Below, piece after piece: positions 37,383 through 46,503 of a DNA stretch of 54,700 nt. Positions within the stretch are counted from its first letter, which is position 1. Each line of letters begins with the position of its first letter. The stretch lies in NCBI GenBank assembly GCA_022820025.1, contig JAJEGF010000039.1, forward strand, positions 1 through 54,700, read 5' to 3'. The position numbers and the translations under genes are program-made. A model generated the notes under the pieces. It had not been told where the DNA came from, did no database searches, and was given only the letters and a program-made list of their open reading frames with translations. This DNA comes from Chloroflexota bacterium. GTDB taxonomy: Bacteria > Chloroflexota > UBA11872.

Positions 37383-37850
37383 GTGGAACTTCTGTATTCG
37401 GGAGCTCGGTGGGCGGAGCGGCCGGTGTGGTTTGACGACTTTAGGTCGCCGGTGTTCAGCGATCTCCCCAACAGCCAGATGCAGCGTTGCTGCGAGGTCA
37501 CGGGTGATATCACGCTGTTTCGTCAACACTCGAACTAAAGCAATGGCAATACGTGACACTTTCAGGCACGGCTGGCTACCTGCGAGTACTTGGCTCGCCG
37601 GGATTCGAGCACCGAGCACGGCGGGAGCTTGGCCGTATTGCTGGACCGATTCAACGGCAGACGCCTGAACGGGCCGAACGATGTGATGGTCGACTCCGAC
37701 GGGGCCTTCTGGCTGCCGTATTCGGGCTACCAATCTTGATGACGTACACGGGCGAGCGAGCTGAGATAGAACTGCCCACGCGGGTCTACCGTCTCAATTC
37801 CGCGGTAACGATCCTTGAGCAGGGGCGGAATCTGGCGGACTTCGAGTGAA
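37383..37850 (+). pseudogene. SMP-30/gluconolactonase family relic
   Basis: Reading from 37383 the plus strand encodes VELLYSGARWAERPVWFDDF, then VFSDLPN and ITLFRQHSN before a TAA. It continues through SNGNT and a TGA to LATCEY, LLDRFNGRRLNGPNDVMVDSDGAFW. These blocks follow the canonical order of SMP-30/gluconolactonase beta-propeller proteins. The frame breaks near 37730 and resumes as TYTGERAEIELPTRVYRLN up to about 37850, after which the second half of the propeller is missing. Two in-frame stops plus a frameshift mark it as dead. Intact relatives hydrolyse sugar lactones or related esters. Confidence 0.7.
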
Positions 37851-37885
37851 TCGTAGGCGATCTGGTCTCGGTGGATTGGTGTGGT

Positions 37886-37990
37886 GAGTTCGACCTCGTC
37901 GTGATGACGGGTCATGCTTTTCGATTGCTACTCGAAGACGACGAACTGCCAGCGTTACTGGCCGCAATCAGGCAAAGGTGCTTCTCCCCC
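37886..37990 (+). pseudogene. SAM-dependent methyltransferase fragment
   Basis: The plus strand encodes EFDLVVMTGHAFRLLLEDDE followed by LPALLAAIRQRC. This is the motif II/post-II stretch of class I methyltransferases of the ubiE-like type, where relatives read FDLVVMTGHAFQ and a helix ending in the RxxLxPGG loop. No motif I precedes it and the frame is lost afterwards. It is a short relic immediately after the gluconolactonase relic. Confidence 0.5.
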
Positions 37991-38043
37991 GGCCCCGTGA
38001 CGGTCCCTTGATCGGAACAGCCTTTAAGTCCTTCTGCTACCGA

Positions 38044-38346
38044 CTACGCCGCTGGATTGACCGGTAGATCGGTCGTCACGATGGGGACGATGCTCGACGC
38101 GTCATGCACTGGAATCGCCGGCGTCGCCATCCCGATGTGGCCGCCACCAGCATCGAGGTACGGCGCAATCCAGACGGCGGTTCCGGCTTGACGTGGTCCG
38201 GTGATCGACTCCTGCGACTCGCTGTCGGAGGACGGTACCGCTAGGTCTGTCGTGACGTATCCGTCGAGCGTGCGATAGACGTACGGACTGGCCGTCGCGC
38301 GTCCGTGACGGTCCAGCAGCACTGTCGTAGCAGTCCAAGTGCGCAT
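38044..38346 (-). pseudogene. Cache-like sensor domain fragment
   Basis: The minus strand gives DRHGRATASPYVYRTLDGYV, then GTAVWIAPYLDAGGGHIGMA, TPAIPVHDASSIVPIVTTDL. The WxxPYxD block followed by a strand with TxDL is how extracellular Cache sensor domains of receptor kinases and cyclases end. No membrane helices or output domain are seen on either side, so this is a fragment of a larger sensory protein. Confidence 0.45.
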
Positions 38347-38441
38347 CCCGATAAGCCCGCAGCCGATTGGCGTGAGCCGCCGGAGTGACTGGTGGAGATT
38401 CGGCCTGATCAGCGGCCCGGATGGCGAGGCGCGGACTCCAC

Positions 38442-39398
38442 CTAGGTACGTAGGACTGCGTGCGGCGAATTGCGCGCGTATTGCGAACAGCCCGCCGCCG
38501 CATACAGGTCGGCTTCGGCCGCGTACGTGGCGGCGTTGCCGGGATCCAACTCGATGGACCGCCGAAAGTCGGCCAGCGCGCGTTCAGGATCACCCAGCGA
38601 GACGCGACGCAGCCCACGCTCCCGATAGATCTCGGCACGTTGGTTGTCGGTCAGTGGTTCATCAAGTCGCCGCAGCTTTCCGGTGTCGCGACGCAGCATG
38701 TTGGTGAAATTGAAGCGGGCCTGCTCGGAGAGGCGATCTTCATAGACTGATCGGTCGGTACAGTCGGGCGGAAGTGGCACGGGCGCAAGTTCACCCAGCC
38801 GACCAATGGATGTGACGCCGACGAAGACGATCAGTCCGACCAGAATGCTGACGCGCGACAGGCGCACACGCGTGGACCCGCCCCATCGCCAGTCGTCGAC
38901 GAGAAGCAGGATGGCCAACCCCACCACGCCAAACGCCACGATGACGAAGGGCACGCCGCTGTAGTCATAGGCCTCAAGTCGAGTCAATCCGCCCAGGGCA
39001 AAGGCCGCGGCCGCCGCTCCGACGGTGACCACCCAGCGGAGCCGGTGGGCGCGCGGCCGCGGCAGTCGATTCGTTCGGCCAATCACGCGTACCGGACCCA
39101 TTCGCGTTCCGCGGCGCAAGGCCGTCCGGCGAGTCTGCTGACCGGCACGGGCTTCGGCGTCACGCCGCAGCTGCTCGCGCACCAACGCGGACTGCCTCGC
39201 CAGGGCGCCGGCCGACAGACCCGCCATCTGGACCGGCGGATGGAGATCGCGACACTGGCGGCAGAGGGGCTTGTTCCCGGTTCCCCGTCGCCAGCTGTAC
39301 CACTGGATTTTGCGCCCACGCGGACACACGTCCGAGACGTGATGCACGTCGGAATAGTGGGCGTGGTACGGAGGAACGCGGGCTATCGGTCGCTCCAT
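38442..39398 (-). CDS. Membrane protein with zinc-binding N-terminus and TPR
   Basis: 318 residues from an ATG at 39398. Early residues include CPRGRKIQ and KPLCRQCRDLH, a possible zinc ribbon with HxxH-like neighbours. About three hydrophobic segments follow: WVVTVGAAAAAFALGGL (~125), VPFVIVAFGVVGLAILLLV (~150) and VSILVGLIVFVGVTSIG (~185). The last 80 residues hold one clear tetratricopeptide unit (AEIYRERGLRRVSLGDPERA then ADFRRSIELDPGN) and part of a second. The C-terminus is short and the downstream DNA has other relics, so the gene may have lost further TPRs. I recognise no specific function. TPR domains usually mediate protein contacts. Confidence 0.55.
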   Translation of the reverse strand: MERPIARVPPYHAHYSDVHHVSDVCPRGRKIQWYSWRRGTGNKPLCRQCRDLHPPVQMAGLSAGALARQSALVREQLRRDAEARAGQQTRRTALRRGTRMGPVRVIGRTNRLPRPRAHRLRWVVTVGAAAAAFALGGLTRLEAYDYSGVPFVIVAFGVVGLAILLLVDDWRWGGSTRVRLSRVSILVGLIVFVGVTSIGRLGELAPVPLPPDCTDRSVYEDRLSEQARFNFTNMLRRDTGKLRRLDEPLTDNQRAEIYRERGLRRVSLGDPERALADFRRSIELDPGNAATYAAEADLYAAAGCSQYARNSPHAVLRT

Positions 39399-40609
39399 TC
39401 TCGCCGGAGCCCGACGCCCGTCGCCCCGCGTACCAACGGAATCAACACACCGGTGAACTGCCAGGCCACAGCGTGACTGGCCGGCAGGGATGTGTTGGCC
39501 GGCCAATGAAACACGCGCAGCCAGCTGGGCGCCATTCGAGCACGCCTACGCGAGGTTTGCCGTCTCCGTCGGCTCAGACGCGCACGCCGCAGCGTAGCAA
39601 GTGCCGGAGGGCGATCGGCGCACGCTCCGCTTGCTCGCGATTGGCGTCGCCCGACTCGCGCTTCAACGTCGTCTGCACCGTGTGCCGGTCAACGGAAACT
39701 GGCTGCCACTCGCACGCGAAGGTGCCTGCCGCCACCGTGACCGGCGCATCGTCGCCCACCGATGCCCCAGGTAGTTCAGAGCGAGTGCTCGGCTCCGTAC
39801 ACGACACACTCGTCACGTCGCACGGTGGCCGCTGGCGCCCGCCGGCGACCTTGTGCAACAGCGGGCCAGTTGACCAGCGACCCGGCCAGGGCCGCGGCAT
39901 CACTGGTCCAAGGACGTCGACATGCCCGAATCGGCTGTGGGGCGTGGTGACGAGGGTCACTTCCAGCTGTCGTGCCGAGGCCACGTCAGCACCGCGCTCG
40001 ATCGGCCGGCCCACGACCAAGACTCTCGGGTCGCGGCCGTGTCCTCGGTGAACCGGCCAGGGCGATCGGCGCGTGTGCGACTCGGATCGCCTGCGCGGCT
40101 CCGGGCAGTTCGCGTTCGCCCCCGATTGGATCCTGACGATGCGAGCCGATAGTCGCCAAGGCCCGACACGACCGGGCCAGTGACAAGCCGTGTTTAACGC
40201 CTGATCGGCAGCACCGGCGGATCAGCCGATTGACCAGACCAATGAGGTAGACGACCGGAATACCTGGAGAACTTCGGTGTGAACGCGACGACGGACGTCA
40301 AATCCACGTGGGAACGGGGAATCGGAACCGGGGGATGCAGCGCCGGCATCTGTTCCTGAGGTCGGCCGGCCTCTATGTGGCCACTCGAGCGTGCCAGGCG
40401 ATCCGCGGCACGCAGGCGGCCAATAGGGTGCGCTGTGCCTAGCGCGGCGTGGCCGGGAGGCTGGACCAACGGACCGATGTCATCCGCTCTTTGCTGCCGC
40501 TGAGCCGACAGCACAATCTCCGGTCACACATTCCTGGAGCGCTGACTCGCCGTCGCGCCGGATACCGTGGATCCCGACAGCCGCGACACCACCAGAGCCA
40601 ATCGCCCGG
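39399..40609. other. About 1.2 kb of eroded or non-coding DNA
   Basis: A minus-strand frame at 39574-40020 contains VTVAAGTFACEW, reminiscent of beta-rich lipoprotein domains, but it has no start context or family match. The rest shows nothing recognisable. Confidence 0.35.
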
Positions 40610-41044
40610 TCACGCACTTTCGCGTGCGGATCGGCCGTCCAGTCGCATAGGGCCGCACCCAGCAGCGCCTGGAGAGCCTGCCGGTTCGCCAGCAGGTAGC
40701 GGTTGACCGTCAGTTGGTGGTTGACATACCGCGGCTTTAGCGCCTCCGGGTCCGCCATCATCGGGATGTCGGCCCGCCGGGTCTCCTCGAGGCTGATCAG
40801 CATCTCCGCGCCCGCGACGGACAGGCCGTAGACGTATCCGCGGCGGCCGCCCAGGGCCCGCCGTGCAGTGGCTCGGAACGCACCATCGGCTCCTTTGGTG
40901 CAAGCGCTGGAGGTAGGTCTCCTAGGTGCGCCGTGTGGCGGTCTCAGAGGTCCGAGCGTGGTTGTGGGCCGCGGTCAGCAGCAGATGGATATCGAGGAGC
41001 GGGCGCAGGACCTGGAGCTGCCGGGCACCGACGCGGACGCGCAT
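40610..41044 (-). pseudogene. Replic_Relax family relic with several frameshifts
   Basis: Starting at an ATG at 41044, RVRVGARQLQVLRPLLDI and LLLTAAHNHART match the relic at 34.5-35.1 kb. A TAG follows near 40922, then ETYLQRLHQ, a frameshift, VRSEPLHGG, a further shift, GRRGYVYGLSVAGAEMLIS, NHQLTVNRYLLANR and CDWTADPHAKVR before homology ends near 40615. The gene is dead. The upstream DNA, including the 83-bp repeats, is also homologous to the other copy. Confidence 0.7.
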
Positions 41045-41162
41045 CACGAGGTCGGCGACCGCCAGGGGCGCCAGCCATGGCCGCGTCGCGGTGGGTGGCC
41101 AGGTTGCGATCGACCGGAACGCGACCGGCGGAGGATTGCTGCAGTCGGGGCCTGTTGCATCG

Positions 41163-41328
41163 GGCGGGCGTTGGATCTGCGAGACCTCGGACTCTGCAGG
41201 AACGGCCAGGACGCGGTCGGCGAATCCCCAGGGCTCGGGGCAGGGGGCAGGCGCCGGAGCTGCTACGGTCTGGACCTGCGAGGAACGATCAGGGTGCAGC
41301 TGCAGAATCCCAGGGGCCGTGGGCATGT
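41163..41328. repeat. 83-bp tandem repeats, array B (two copies)
   Basis: Units at 41163 and 41246 (the shared GATCTGC/GAGCTGC blocks lie at 41174 and 41257, exactly 83 apart). They align with array A over GGAYCTGCGAGA, CAGGAAC, CGGTCGG and AATCCCCAGG blocks. As in array A they sit upstream of a minus-strand Replic_Relax relic. The corresponding points of the two arrays are 5,982 bases apart. Confidence 0.7.
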
Positions 41329-41344
41329 GGCAGTAGCCGGGCAC

Positions 41345-41984
41345 GCGAACGGTGGGAACCCACGAGGCATACGGACCGCAGGCCGAGAATCGCAGCGGCG
41401 GGACCCGAGACCGACGAGCTGCCGAAGCCCTGGGGAAGTCACGGCACGCGGGGGCGGGGACGTCCGTCGGGGAGCCGGATCGGGAGGACGACGAGCCACC
41501 CGAGGGAGCCGTCCGGCTGTCTCGCCCGCAGTGGATGCGCGGGCGGCAGCAGACTGCCCGAGCGGAGGCCGAGGTCCTGACACGGGAAGGAAATCGGCCG
41601 AAGCATAGGTAGTTCCACGAGGCGACAGGCGGGTGGGGACGGTCGCTCGGCGGCCGGGCGGCTGCACCTACAGGATTGCGGCCCCTGCGGTGGGCGGATG
41701 GCGCGGGATGGGTGCGAGTCCGTGGAGACGACGCCCTAGACGACGGCTGGCGCGCCGCTCCACACGTCGCCTCGATCGCGGCCCACGCGCCGCACCATGA
41801 AGGCGCGGATCAGCCCGCCGGCAACGGGCCATTGACTCGCGTTGGCACCCGCGGCACTCGACGCACGACTGAACCGATGGCTCGGGGCTCGGCTGGCTCT
41901 CGGTCCACTCATGCGGCCGCCAGCGTGGTCGCGCGCATGACGTGGCCGGGCCCACATCCTCCGGGCGCTGCGGGCGCGTCGCGT
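41345..41984. other. No gene recognised
   Basis: Arg/Pro/Ser-rich open frames on both strands without domain signatures, lying between array B and the plus-strand Replic_Relax scrap. Confidence 0.35.
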
Positions 41985-42215
41985 CACGGATGCTGAGCAA
42001 CTGTGCCAAGTTGTCATTCGCACGGTCAGCCGGCGCTACGGCCACTACTGGCACGCCGGCGCCTGGCGTGCAGCGTCGCCCTCCGTCCCGAGATCCGCGT
42101 CGTCACGAGCCGCCGGTCGCGCGTTCCGCGGCTGCTGGACGCGATGGAGCACGGCGTCCGCAATCTCACCGACCTCGACAGCGCGGCGGTCGGCCGCTGG
42201 AGCGTCAGCCTACCC
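41985..42215 (+). pseudogene. C-terminal scrap of a Replic_Relax protein
   Basis: One plus-strand frame gives TVSRRYGHYWHAGAWRAA and, after a shift near 42080, another gives RPEIRVVTSRRSRVPRLLDA. In the intact copy the equivalent stretch reads RKVHRYAHFWRSGTWRSEFP then ELRVTTTRRSRVASLRQA. It is on the opposite strand to the two neighbouring relics, so it comes from a separate copy or an inversion. It runs tail-to-tail into the end of the pilus operon. Confidence 0.55.
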
Positions 42216-42659
42216 CCCGCCAGCGTGAAGCAAAGCGGCCAAGTATCCCCCCACCCCCAAGGCCAGGCACGGGGCAAATGGCAACCGCAAGTTTCGAATC
42301 GCTTGCCGGTAGCCCGCTTGGACGAGAAGCGCGACCGTGGCAGCCGCCACGGCGATGCACAAGACTGCGATGACACCCGAGACTCCCGCTGCCAGCCCCA
42401 CGATCCCGACGAGTTTGATATCGCCGAATCCAACGGCCTCGCGAGCAGCCAGCCGCGGGAGCGCCATCAGCGCCATGCCCACTCCACCGCCCGCGAGCGC
42501 ATCCAGCCAGCGCCCGCCGGACACCGCGAGTGCCGCCGTGGCGATCACGCCGGCACCGACGAGAAGGTTAGGGATCCGCCACTCGCGGACATCGGTCACC
42601 GCAGCCGCAAGCGCAACGACGAGCACGACCAGGAGACTCGGCACGTCGGTCTCACCCAA
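42210..42659 (-). CDS. Prepilin peptidase (CpaA/TadV-like, A24 family)
   Basis: 149 residues, five to six membrane helices. The two catalytic aspartates of A24 aspartyl peptidases are in place: AAAVTDVREWRIPN (D~22) and GFGDIKLVG (D~79). The short form without a methylase domain is typical of TadV/CpaA. It processes the Flp pilin and TadE-like pseudopilins at the membrane. The frame starts at a TTG at 42659, overlapping the TadC stop by eight bases; a GTG a few codons later is an alternative. It is the last gene of the operon. Confidence 0.88.
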   Translation of the reverse strand: MGETDVPSLLVVLVVALAAAVTDVREWRIPNLLVGAGVIATAALAVSGGRWLDALAGGGVGMALMALPRLAAREAVGFGDIKLVGIVGLAAGVSGVIAVLCIAVAAATVALLVQAGYRQAIRNLRLPFAPCLALGVGGYLAALLHAGGG

Positions 42660-43569
42660 AGAGGCCCTCGGCGATGCTCAGGAGCATGGGTACGAAGATG
42701 AGCAGCATGAACGCCGGGAGAAAACAGACGGCGATGACGAGCTGCGCCTTGGCCTCCTGGGACGCCACGGCAGCGTCGATGGTGTGTTGGCGCTGGGCCC
42801 GCAGCCCGACCTCATGCTGGTCGAGGACGGCGTCAAGCTCCGAGCCGAGGCGGCGTGCCTGCTTCAGCGCCAACACGAAGGCCTCAAACTCGGGCGAGCC
42901 CAGCCGGTCGGCCGCTTCCTGGAGAGCCACCGTCAGCGGTACGCCCAAGCCGTACGCCGCCATGGTGCGCCGGATCTCGCCGACGAGTGCAGTCGATGCC
43001 ACCTCAGACGCGTCATCCTCCACCAGCACGTGGAGCGCCCGTTCCACGCCCATGCCGGTACCGATCAGGCCCCGTAACTCGGCAATGACATCTGGCACCT
43101 CGGCCAGAATCTGCTGACGTCGAGCCCTCCGACGCGCGTCGATAATCAGCGACGGCGCCACGAACCCCAGCAGACCGCCGATGGGTGCGCCCACGATCAT
43201 GGCCGGAACCCATGGAATCAGAAGGGCTAGCGCCCCGCCGATCGACGCACCAGCCACAAGCTTGATCGCGACGATGGTTCGGGGCGTGACCCATGCAGCT
43301 TCGAAGCCGGCGTCCCGCAGATCGTGATCACGCACGAGGAGCTTCGAGTGGCCAAGACGCCGCCCGAGGACCTCAAGCAGCATCACGATCGCCCCCAATG
43401 GTCCGGCCGGTGCTGGAGTCGTGGCGTGCGAGCCGGCCTGGGTCAATCTGACGACACGCCGGTGGCGAGCCCCGCCAAGGAGCTCGGCGACCTGTGCAAG
43501 CACCACGAACGCAAGGATTGTCGCCCCGCTCGCGGCTGCCGCAGCGGCGAGCGTCGACAGACTATTCAT
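42652..43569 (-). CDS. tadC: Tad pilus platform protein (TadC-like)
   Basis: 305 residues with the T2SSF fold: an N-terminal membrane helix (AAAAAASGATILAFVVLAQV), two mid helices around LVAGASIGGALALLIPWV and GAPIGGLLGFVAP, the conserved cytoplasmic helices with EVPDVIAELRGLIGTGMGVERAL and SPEFEAFVLALKQARRLGSELD, and a last helix (IAVCFLPAFMLLIFVPML). It forms the inner-membrane platform with TadB and contacts the CpaF ATPase. It overlaps tadB by four bases (ATGA). Confidence 0.88.
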   Translation of the reverse strand: MNSLSTLAAAAAASGATILAFVVLAQVAELLGGARHRRVVRLTQAGSHATTPAPAGPLGAIVMLLEVLGRRLGHSKLLVRDHDLRDAGFEAAWVTPRTIVAIKLVAGASIGGALALLIPWVPAMIVGAPIGGLLGFVAPSLIIDARRRARRQQILAEVPDVIAELRGLIGTGMGVERALHVLVEDDASEVASTALVGEIRRTMAAYGLGVPLTVALQEAADRLGSPEFEAFVLALKQARRLGSELDAVLDQHEVGLRAQRQHTIDAAVASQEAKAQLVIAVCFLPAFMLLIFVPMLLSIAEGLFG

Positions 43570-44432
43570 GGCCGGCCTCGCGTAAAGCGGCGCCAGAGCA
43601 CCAGCCCCGCGAGTTCACACAACACGGCGCTGGGAAGGAGCACGTACTGCCCCAGCGGCTGGTCCATGACTGTGAAGGACGCCGGGTTGGTCCAGCGCAG
43701 GTATAGGTGTATGACCGGGATGGCCAGCGCAACCACCGCGATCTGAATCCGCAGCCCGCGGGTCCTCGCATGCAGATCATCCTGGGCCCTCAGGTTGGCG
43801 GCGACCGTGGCCTCGAGCCCTTCCAGCGCCGTCACGGCGCGCCGCCCCGCCACGCCGTGTTCGACGGCACGCGCCAGGACGCGGTAGGCGAGCCTTAAGT
43901 GCCGACTCGGCGTTCGCGCAGCTACCGCCACCAGCGAGACATGCAGCGGCCGATCGAGCCGGAAGCGATTCGCGATCCATGCAAGGTCAGCCTGGACCTG
44001 CGCCGTCACCACGCCCTCGGCCGCGGCACGCAGGGCTTCGACATAGGTTGCGCCGGTTCGTAAATGGGCGCACAGGAGGCGCAGCAGCACCAGGGACTCG
44101 CGGTCGGCACGGGCGCGGGCGCGGGACGCAGCCATTCGCAGTATCAGCGCAGGAGACATCGCTCCGGCAGCCGCACCCAGCACGGCCGCCGGCAGCGCAA
44201 CAACCCCGCCGATTAGGCCGCCAAGGAGCACGGCCAGGCCATTGAGCAGGACAAACGTCCGCGGTGATAGTCCGACGTCTGCCTCGTGCAGTTGGACTCG
44301 AAGACCACGGAACCGGTGCTGTGCCCACCCGGACGCGGCTGTCGTGGGGCGCGCGTGCGCCGGGGCGAACGCCAAGGACACGGCGACGAGGCCGGCAGCG
44401 GCGGACCCTGCAGCAATCAGGGCCGAATTCAC
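43566..44432 (-). CDS. tadB: Tad pilus platform protein (TadB-like)
   Basis: 288 residues from a GTG at 44432, overlapping the cpaF stop by four bases. It has the T2SSF layout: an N-terminal helix (ALIAAGSAAAGLVAVSLAFA), a central pair (TFVLLNGLAVLLGGLIGGVV), the cytoplasmic domain with LVLLRLLCAHLRTGATYVEA and GVAGRRAVTALEGLEATVAA, and C-terminal helices. It is the usual partner of TadC in the pilus platform. Confidence 0.87.
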   Translation of the reverse strand: MNSALIAAGSAAAGLVAVSLAFAPAHARPTTAASGWAQHRFRGLRVQLHEADVGLSPRTFVLLNGLAVLLGGLIGGVVALPAAVLGAAAGAMSPALILRMAASRARARADRESLVLLRLLCAHLRTGATYVEALRAAAEGVVTAQVQADLAWIANRFRLDRPLHVSLVAVAARTPSRHLRLAYRVLARAVEHGVAGRRAVTALEGLEATVAANLRAQDDLHARTRGLRIQIAVVALAIPVIHLYLRWTNPASFTVMDQPLGQYVLLPSAVLCELAGLVLWRRFTRGRP

Positions 44433-45784
44433 TCGAGAAACCCTTGCAGCCGGAGCTTAGCCCGCAGCTTTGGCCCGGGCCGATAGCCGTCGACAGCTTC
44501 AAACGAAACGCTCGCATCACCCGCTGTTCGATCGGCGGCAAATACGGGCCGCAGGTCGTAGACCCCGGCAGTCGATGTGCCCGCCAATTCCGCGACCTCA
44601 AGCACGGCCCGTCGGCCGTCCGCCAGACGGCCGACATGGAGCACTAGGTCGAAGGCACGCGCGATGGGCTCGCGCAGGTCGCGCACGGCAACATCACGGT
44701 ATTCCCGGCGAACCAGCGTCTCCAGTCGGCCCAGCGCGTCGGACGCGCCGTTGGCATGGATCGTCGTCCCCGAACCGGCGTGACCCGTATTCAGTGCTTC
44801 CAGGCACACGTAGGCCTCACCCGGACTGCGAATCTCGCCGACCACCAGGCGGTCTGGCCGCATGCGGAGCGCATTGGACACGAGATCGGCCACTGAGACC
44901 GTGCGGTCCTGGTAGTCGACCGCGCGTTGGCCGTGGACGCACTGCAGGCGAACGGTGTGACCGTGCTCCGGCACAGCCAGTTCCGTGGTGTCCTCGATGA
45001 TGATCACGCGCTCGTCTGGTGGTACCACCGCCAACAAGCTGGCCAGCAATGTCGTTTTGCCAGCGCCTGTGGCGCCGGCAATCAAGAGGTTCAGCCGCGC
45101 GCGGACGGCGGTGGCCAGGAACGTTGCCATGGCTGCGCTCAGCCCACCCGCGGCCACCCAGTCGGCCGGCCTGGTCGCGGCCGCGTTGAGCCCCTCGGCT
45201 GCCGCCCGCTCCTGTCGCAGCGCCAGACGCACGCGCCGGTGCTTGCGGATGGAGAGGCAGGGGCCGCCGACGGGCGCGATCACCAGGTTGGCCCGGCTGC
45301 CATCGGCCATGCGCGCGTCGACACAGGGACTTTCCAGCGACAGATGCCGTCCCACCAGGGCCGCGAGCTTCTCCATGAGGGCCGAAAGGTGCTGGACATC
45401 GCGAAACCGGACCGGCGAGGCCTCCAGCCGGCTCCGGCGCTCCACCCACACGTCGGCCGGGCCATTGACCAGCACGTCGGTCACATCAGGATCGGCCATC
45501 AGGGTCGCTAGCGGGCCGAGCCCGGCCAGTTCGTCGCGCAGCCGCCGGACCAGGCCCGAGTCAGGCACCGCGCGGGGAAAGATCTCGGTCAGGTGCGCAT
45601 GGACGACGGCCTCGATACGCGCGCTCCGGTCGGGCACCGGGCTGAACGGGTCCAGCACCTGCGGGTCAAGGACCGTCACCAGCCGTTCGCGAACCTGAGC
45701 CAACAATGCCTCGTCTTGGAGCAGACGGTCGGGCGACTCGTACTCGCGACGCTCGCCCGTGGCCAGGGCGCTGGAGCCCGTCAC
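44429..45784 (-). CDS. cpaF: Tad pilus assembly ATPase (CpaF/TadA)
   Basis: 451 residues. The N-terminal region contains GPLATLMADPDVTDVLVNGP, the first conserved block of CpaF proteins. The catalytic core has LIAGATGAGKTTLLASLL (Walker A, ~240), an aspartate box IIIEDTTELAVP, Walker B-like RPDRLVVGEIRSPGEAY and a His box GHAGSGTTIHANG. All residues needed for a secretion ATPase are present. It powers pilin assembly at the TadB/TadC platform. It starts at a GTG overlapping the cpaB stop by four bases. Confidence 0.94.
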   Translation of the reverse strand: MTGSSALATGERREYESPDRLLQDEALLAQVRERLVTVLDPQVLDPFSPVPDRSARIEAVVHAHLTEIFPRAVPDSGLVRRLRDELAGLGPLATLMADPDVTDVLVNGPADVWVERRSRLEASPVRFRDVQHLSALMEKLAALVGRHLSLESPCVDARMADGSRANLVIAPVGGPCLSIRKHRRVRLALRQERAAAEGLNAAATRPADWVAAGGLSAAMATFLATAVRARLNLLIAGATGAGKTTLLASLLAVVPPDERVIIIEDTTELAVPEHGHTVRLQCVHGQRAVDYQDRTVSVADLVSNALRMRPDRLVVGEIRSPGEAYVCLEALNTGHAGSGTTIHANGASDALGRLETLVRREYRDVAVRDLREPIARAFDLVLHVGRLADGRRAVLEVAELAGTSTAGVYDLRPVFAADRTAGDASVSFEAVDGYRPGPKLRAKLRLQGFLE

Positions 45785-46503
45785 GGTAGGTACTCCGCAG
45801 CTTGGCGCTCGCCGCGCGGATCAACGCTCGGCGGCTCGTCGAGTCGCTGGCTGAGAACAAAGGTCCCCGTCGGGATTCGGGCCACGTAGCGCGGGACATC
45901 GACCACCGGCACGGCCAGCACGGCGGCGCCGATTCGGACGGCCGCTCGACGGTTGAGCCCCTCGCCGTCTGATGAAGTCTGGAGCGGCTCACCGCGGTCG
46001 CTGCGTAATTCCACCAGCAGGACGCCACGGCCGAGGATCTCAACCTGGTGGGGCATGGACGCCGAAGCCCCGTGGCCGGCCGCCGGATCCGGACTGGCAA
46101 CCAGGACGTCAACGATCTGGGATGGCGGCAACACGCCGCCCAAGGCACGCACGGCGTCCACCGGGATCGCCACAAGGGCATGGCCGGGCGGCATCGTCGC
46201 CGCATGCGCCAACAGGGCCGCTCGGCGCGAATCGGCCAGTTGCCCGTCCACGATGTACTGACCCTCGGGGATCGGACCCGTGGCATAGGTTCCGGCGGCC
46301 GCCTCAACCGAGGCAAAGAAGCCCGACGGCCGCGCGGCGGGGTTGATGTCCCGGAGCTCCAGCCTGTCCGGAGTGAGGGGGTCGCCCAGCGCGAGCGGCC
46401 GAGCCGCGACCACAATGGGCGCGACTTGCATATGCCGATATACCAAGACTCCGGCGATGACTCCGAGCAGAAGGCCGAGCGCGAGCATCCAATGCCGCTT
46501 CAT
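45781..46503 (-). CDS. cpaB: Tad pilus assembly protein CpaB/RcpC-like
   Basis: 240 residues with a single N-terminal membrane helix (MLALGLLLGVIAGVLVY), then a SAF domain (PIVVAARPLALGDPLTPDRL, DGQLADSRRAALLA) and the RcpC beta domain (GHALVAIPVDAVRALGGVLP, QIVDVLVASPD). In diderms CpaB works with the CpaC secretin. No secretin gene is seen in this operon, so here it probably acts outside the cytoplasmic membrane in the wall. Its ATG overlaps the preceding stop by four bases. Confidence 0.87.
   Translation of the reverse strand: MKRHWMLALGLLLGVIAGVLVYRHMQVAPIVVAARPLALGDPLTPDRLELRDINPAARPSGFFASVEAAAGTYATGPIPEGQYIVDGQLADSRRAALLAHAATMPPGHALVAIPVDAVRALGGVLPPSQIVDVLVASPDPAAGHGASASMPHQVEILGRGVLLVELRSDRGEPLQTSSDGEGLNRRAAVRIGAAVLAVPVVDVPRYVARIPTGTFVLSQRLDEPPSVDPRGERQAAEYLP

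Noticed and set aside
38102..38638. A 178-codon minus-strand frame overlapping the TPR gene
   Set aside because: It is an alternate frame across the TPR gene end and the Cache fragment, with no signature of its own.
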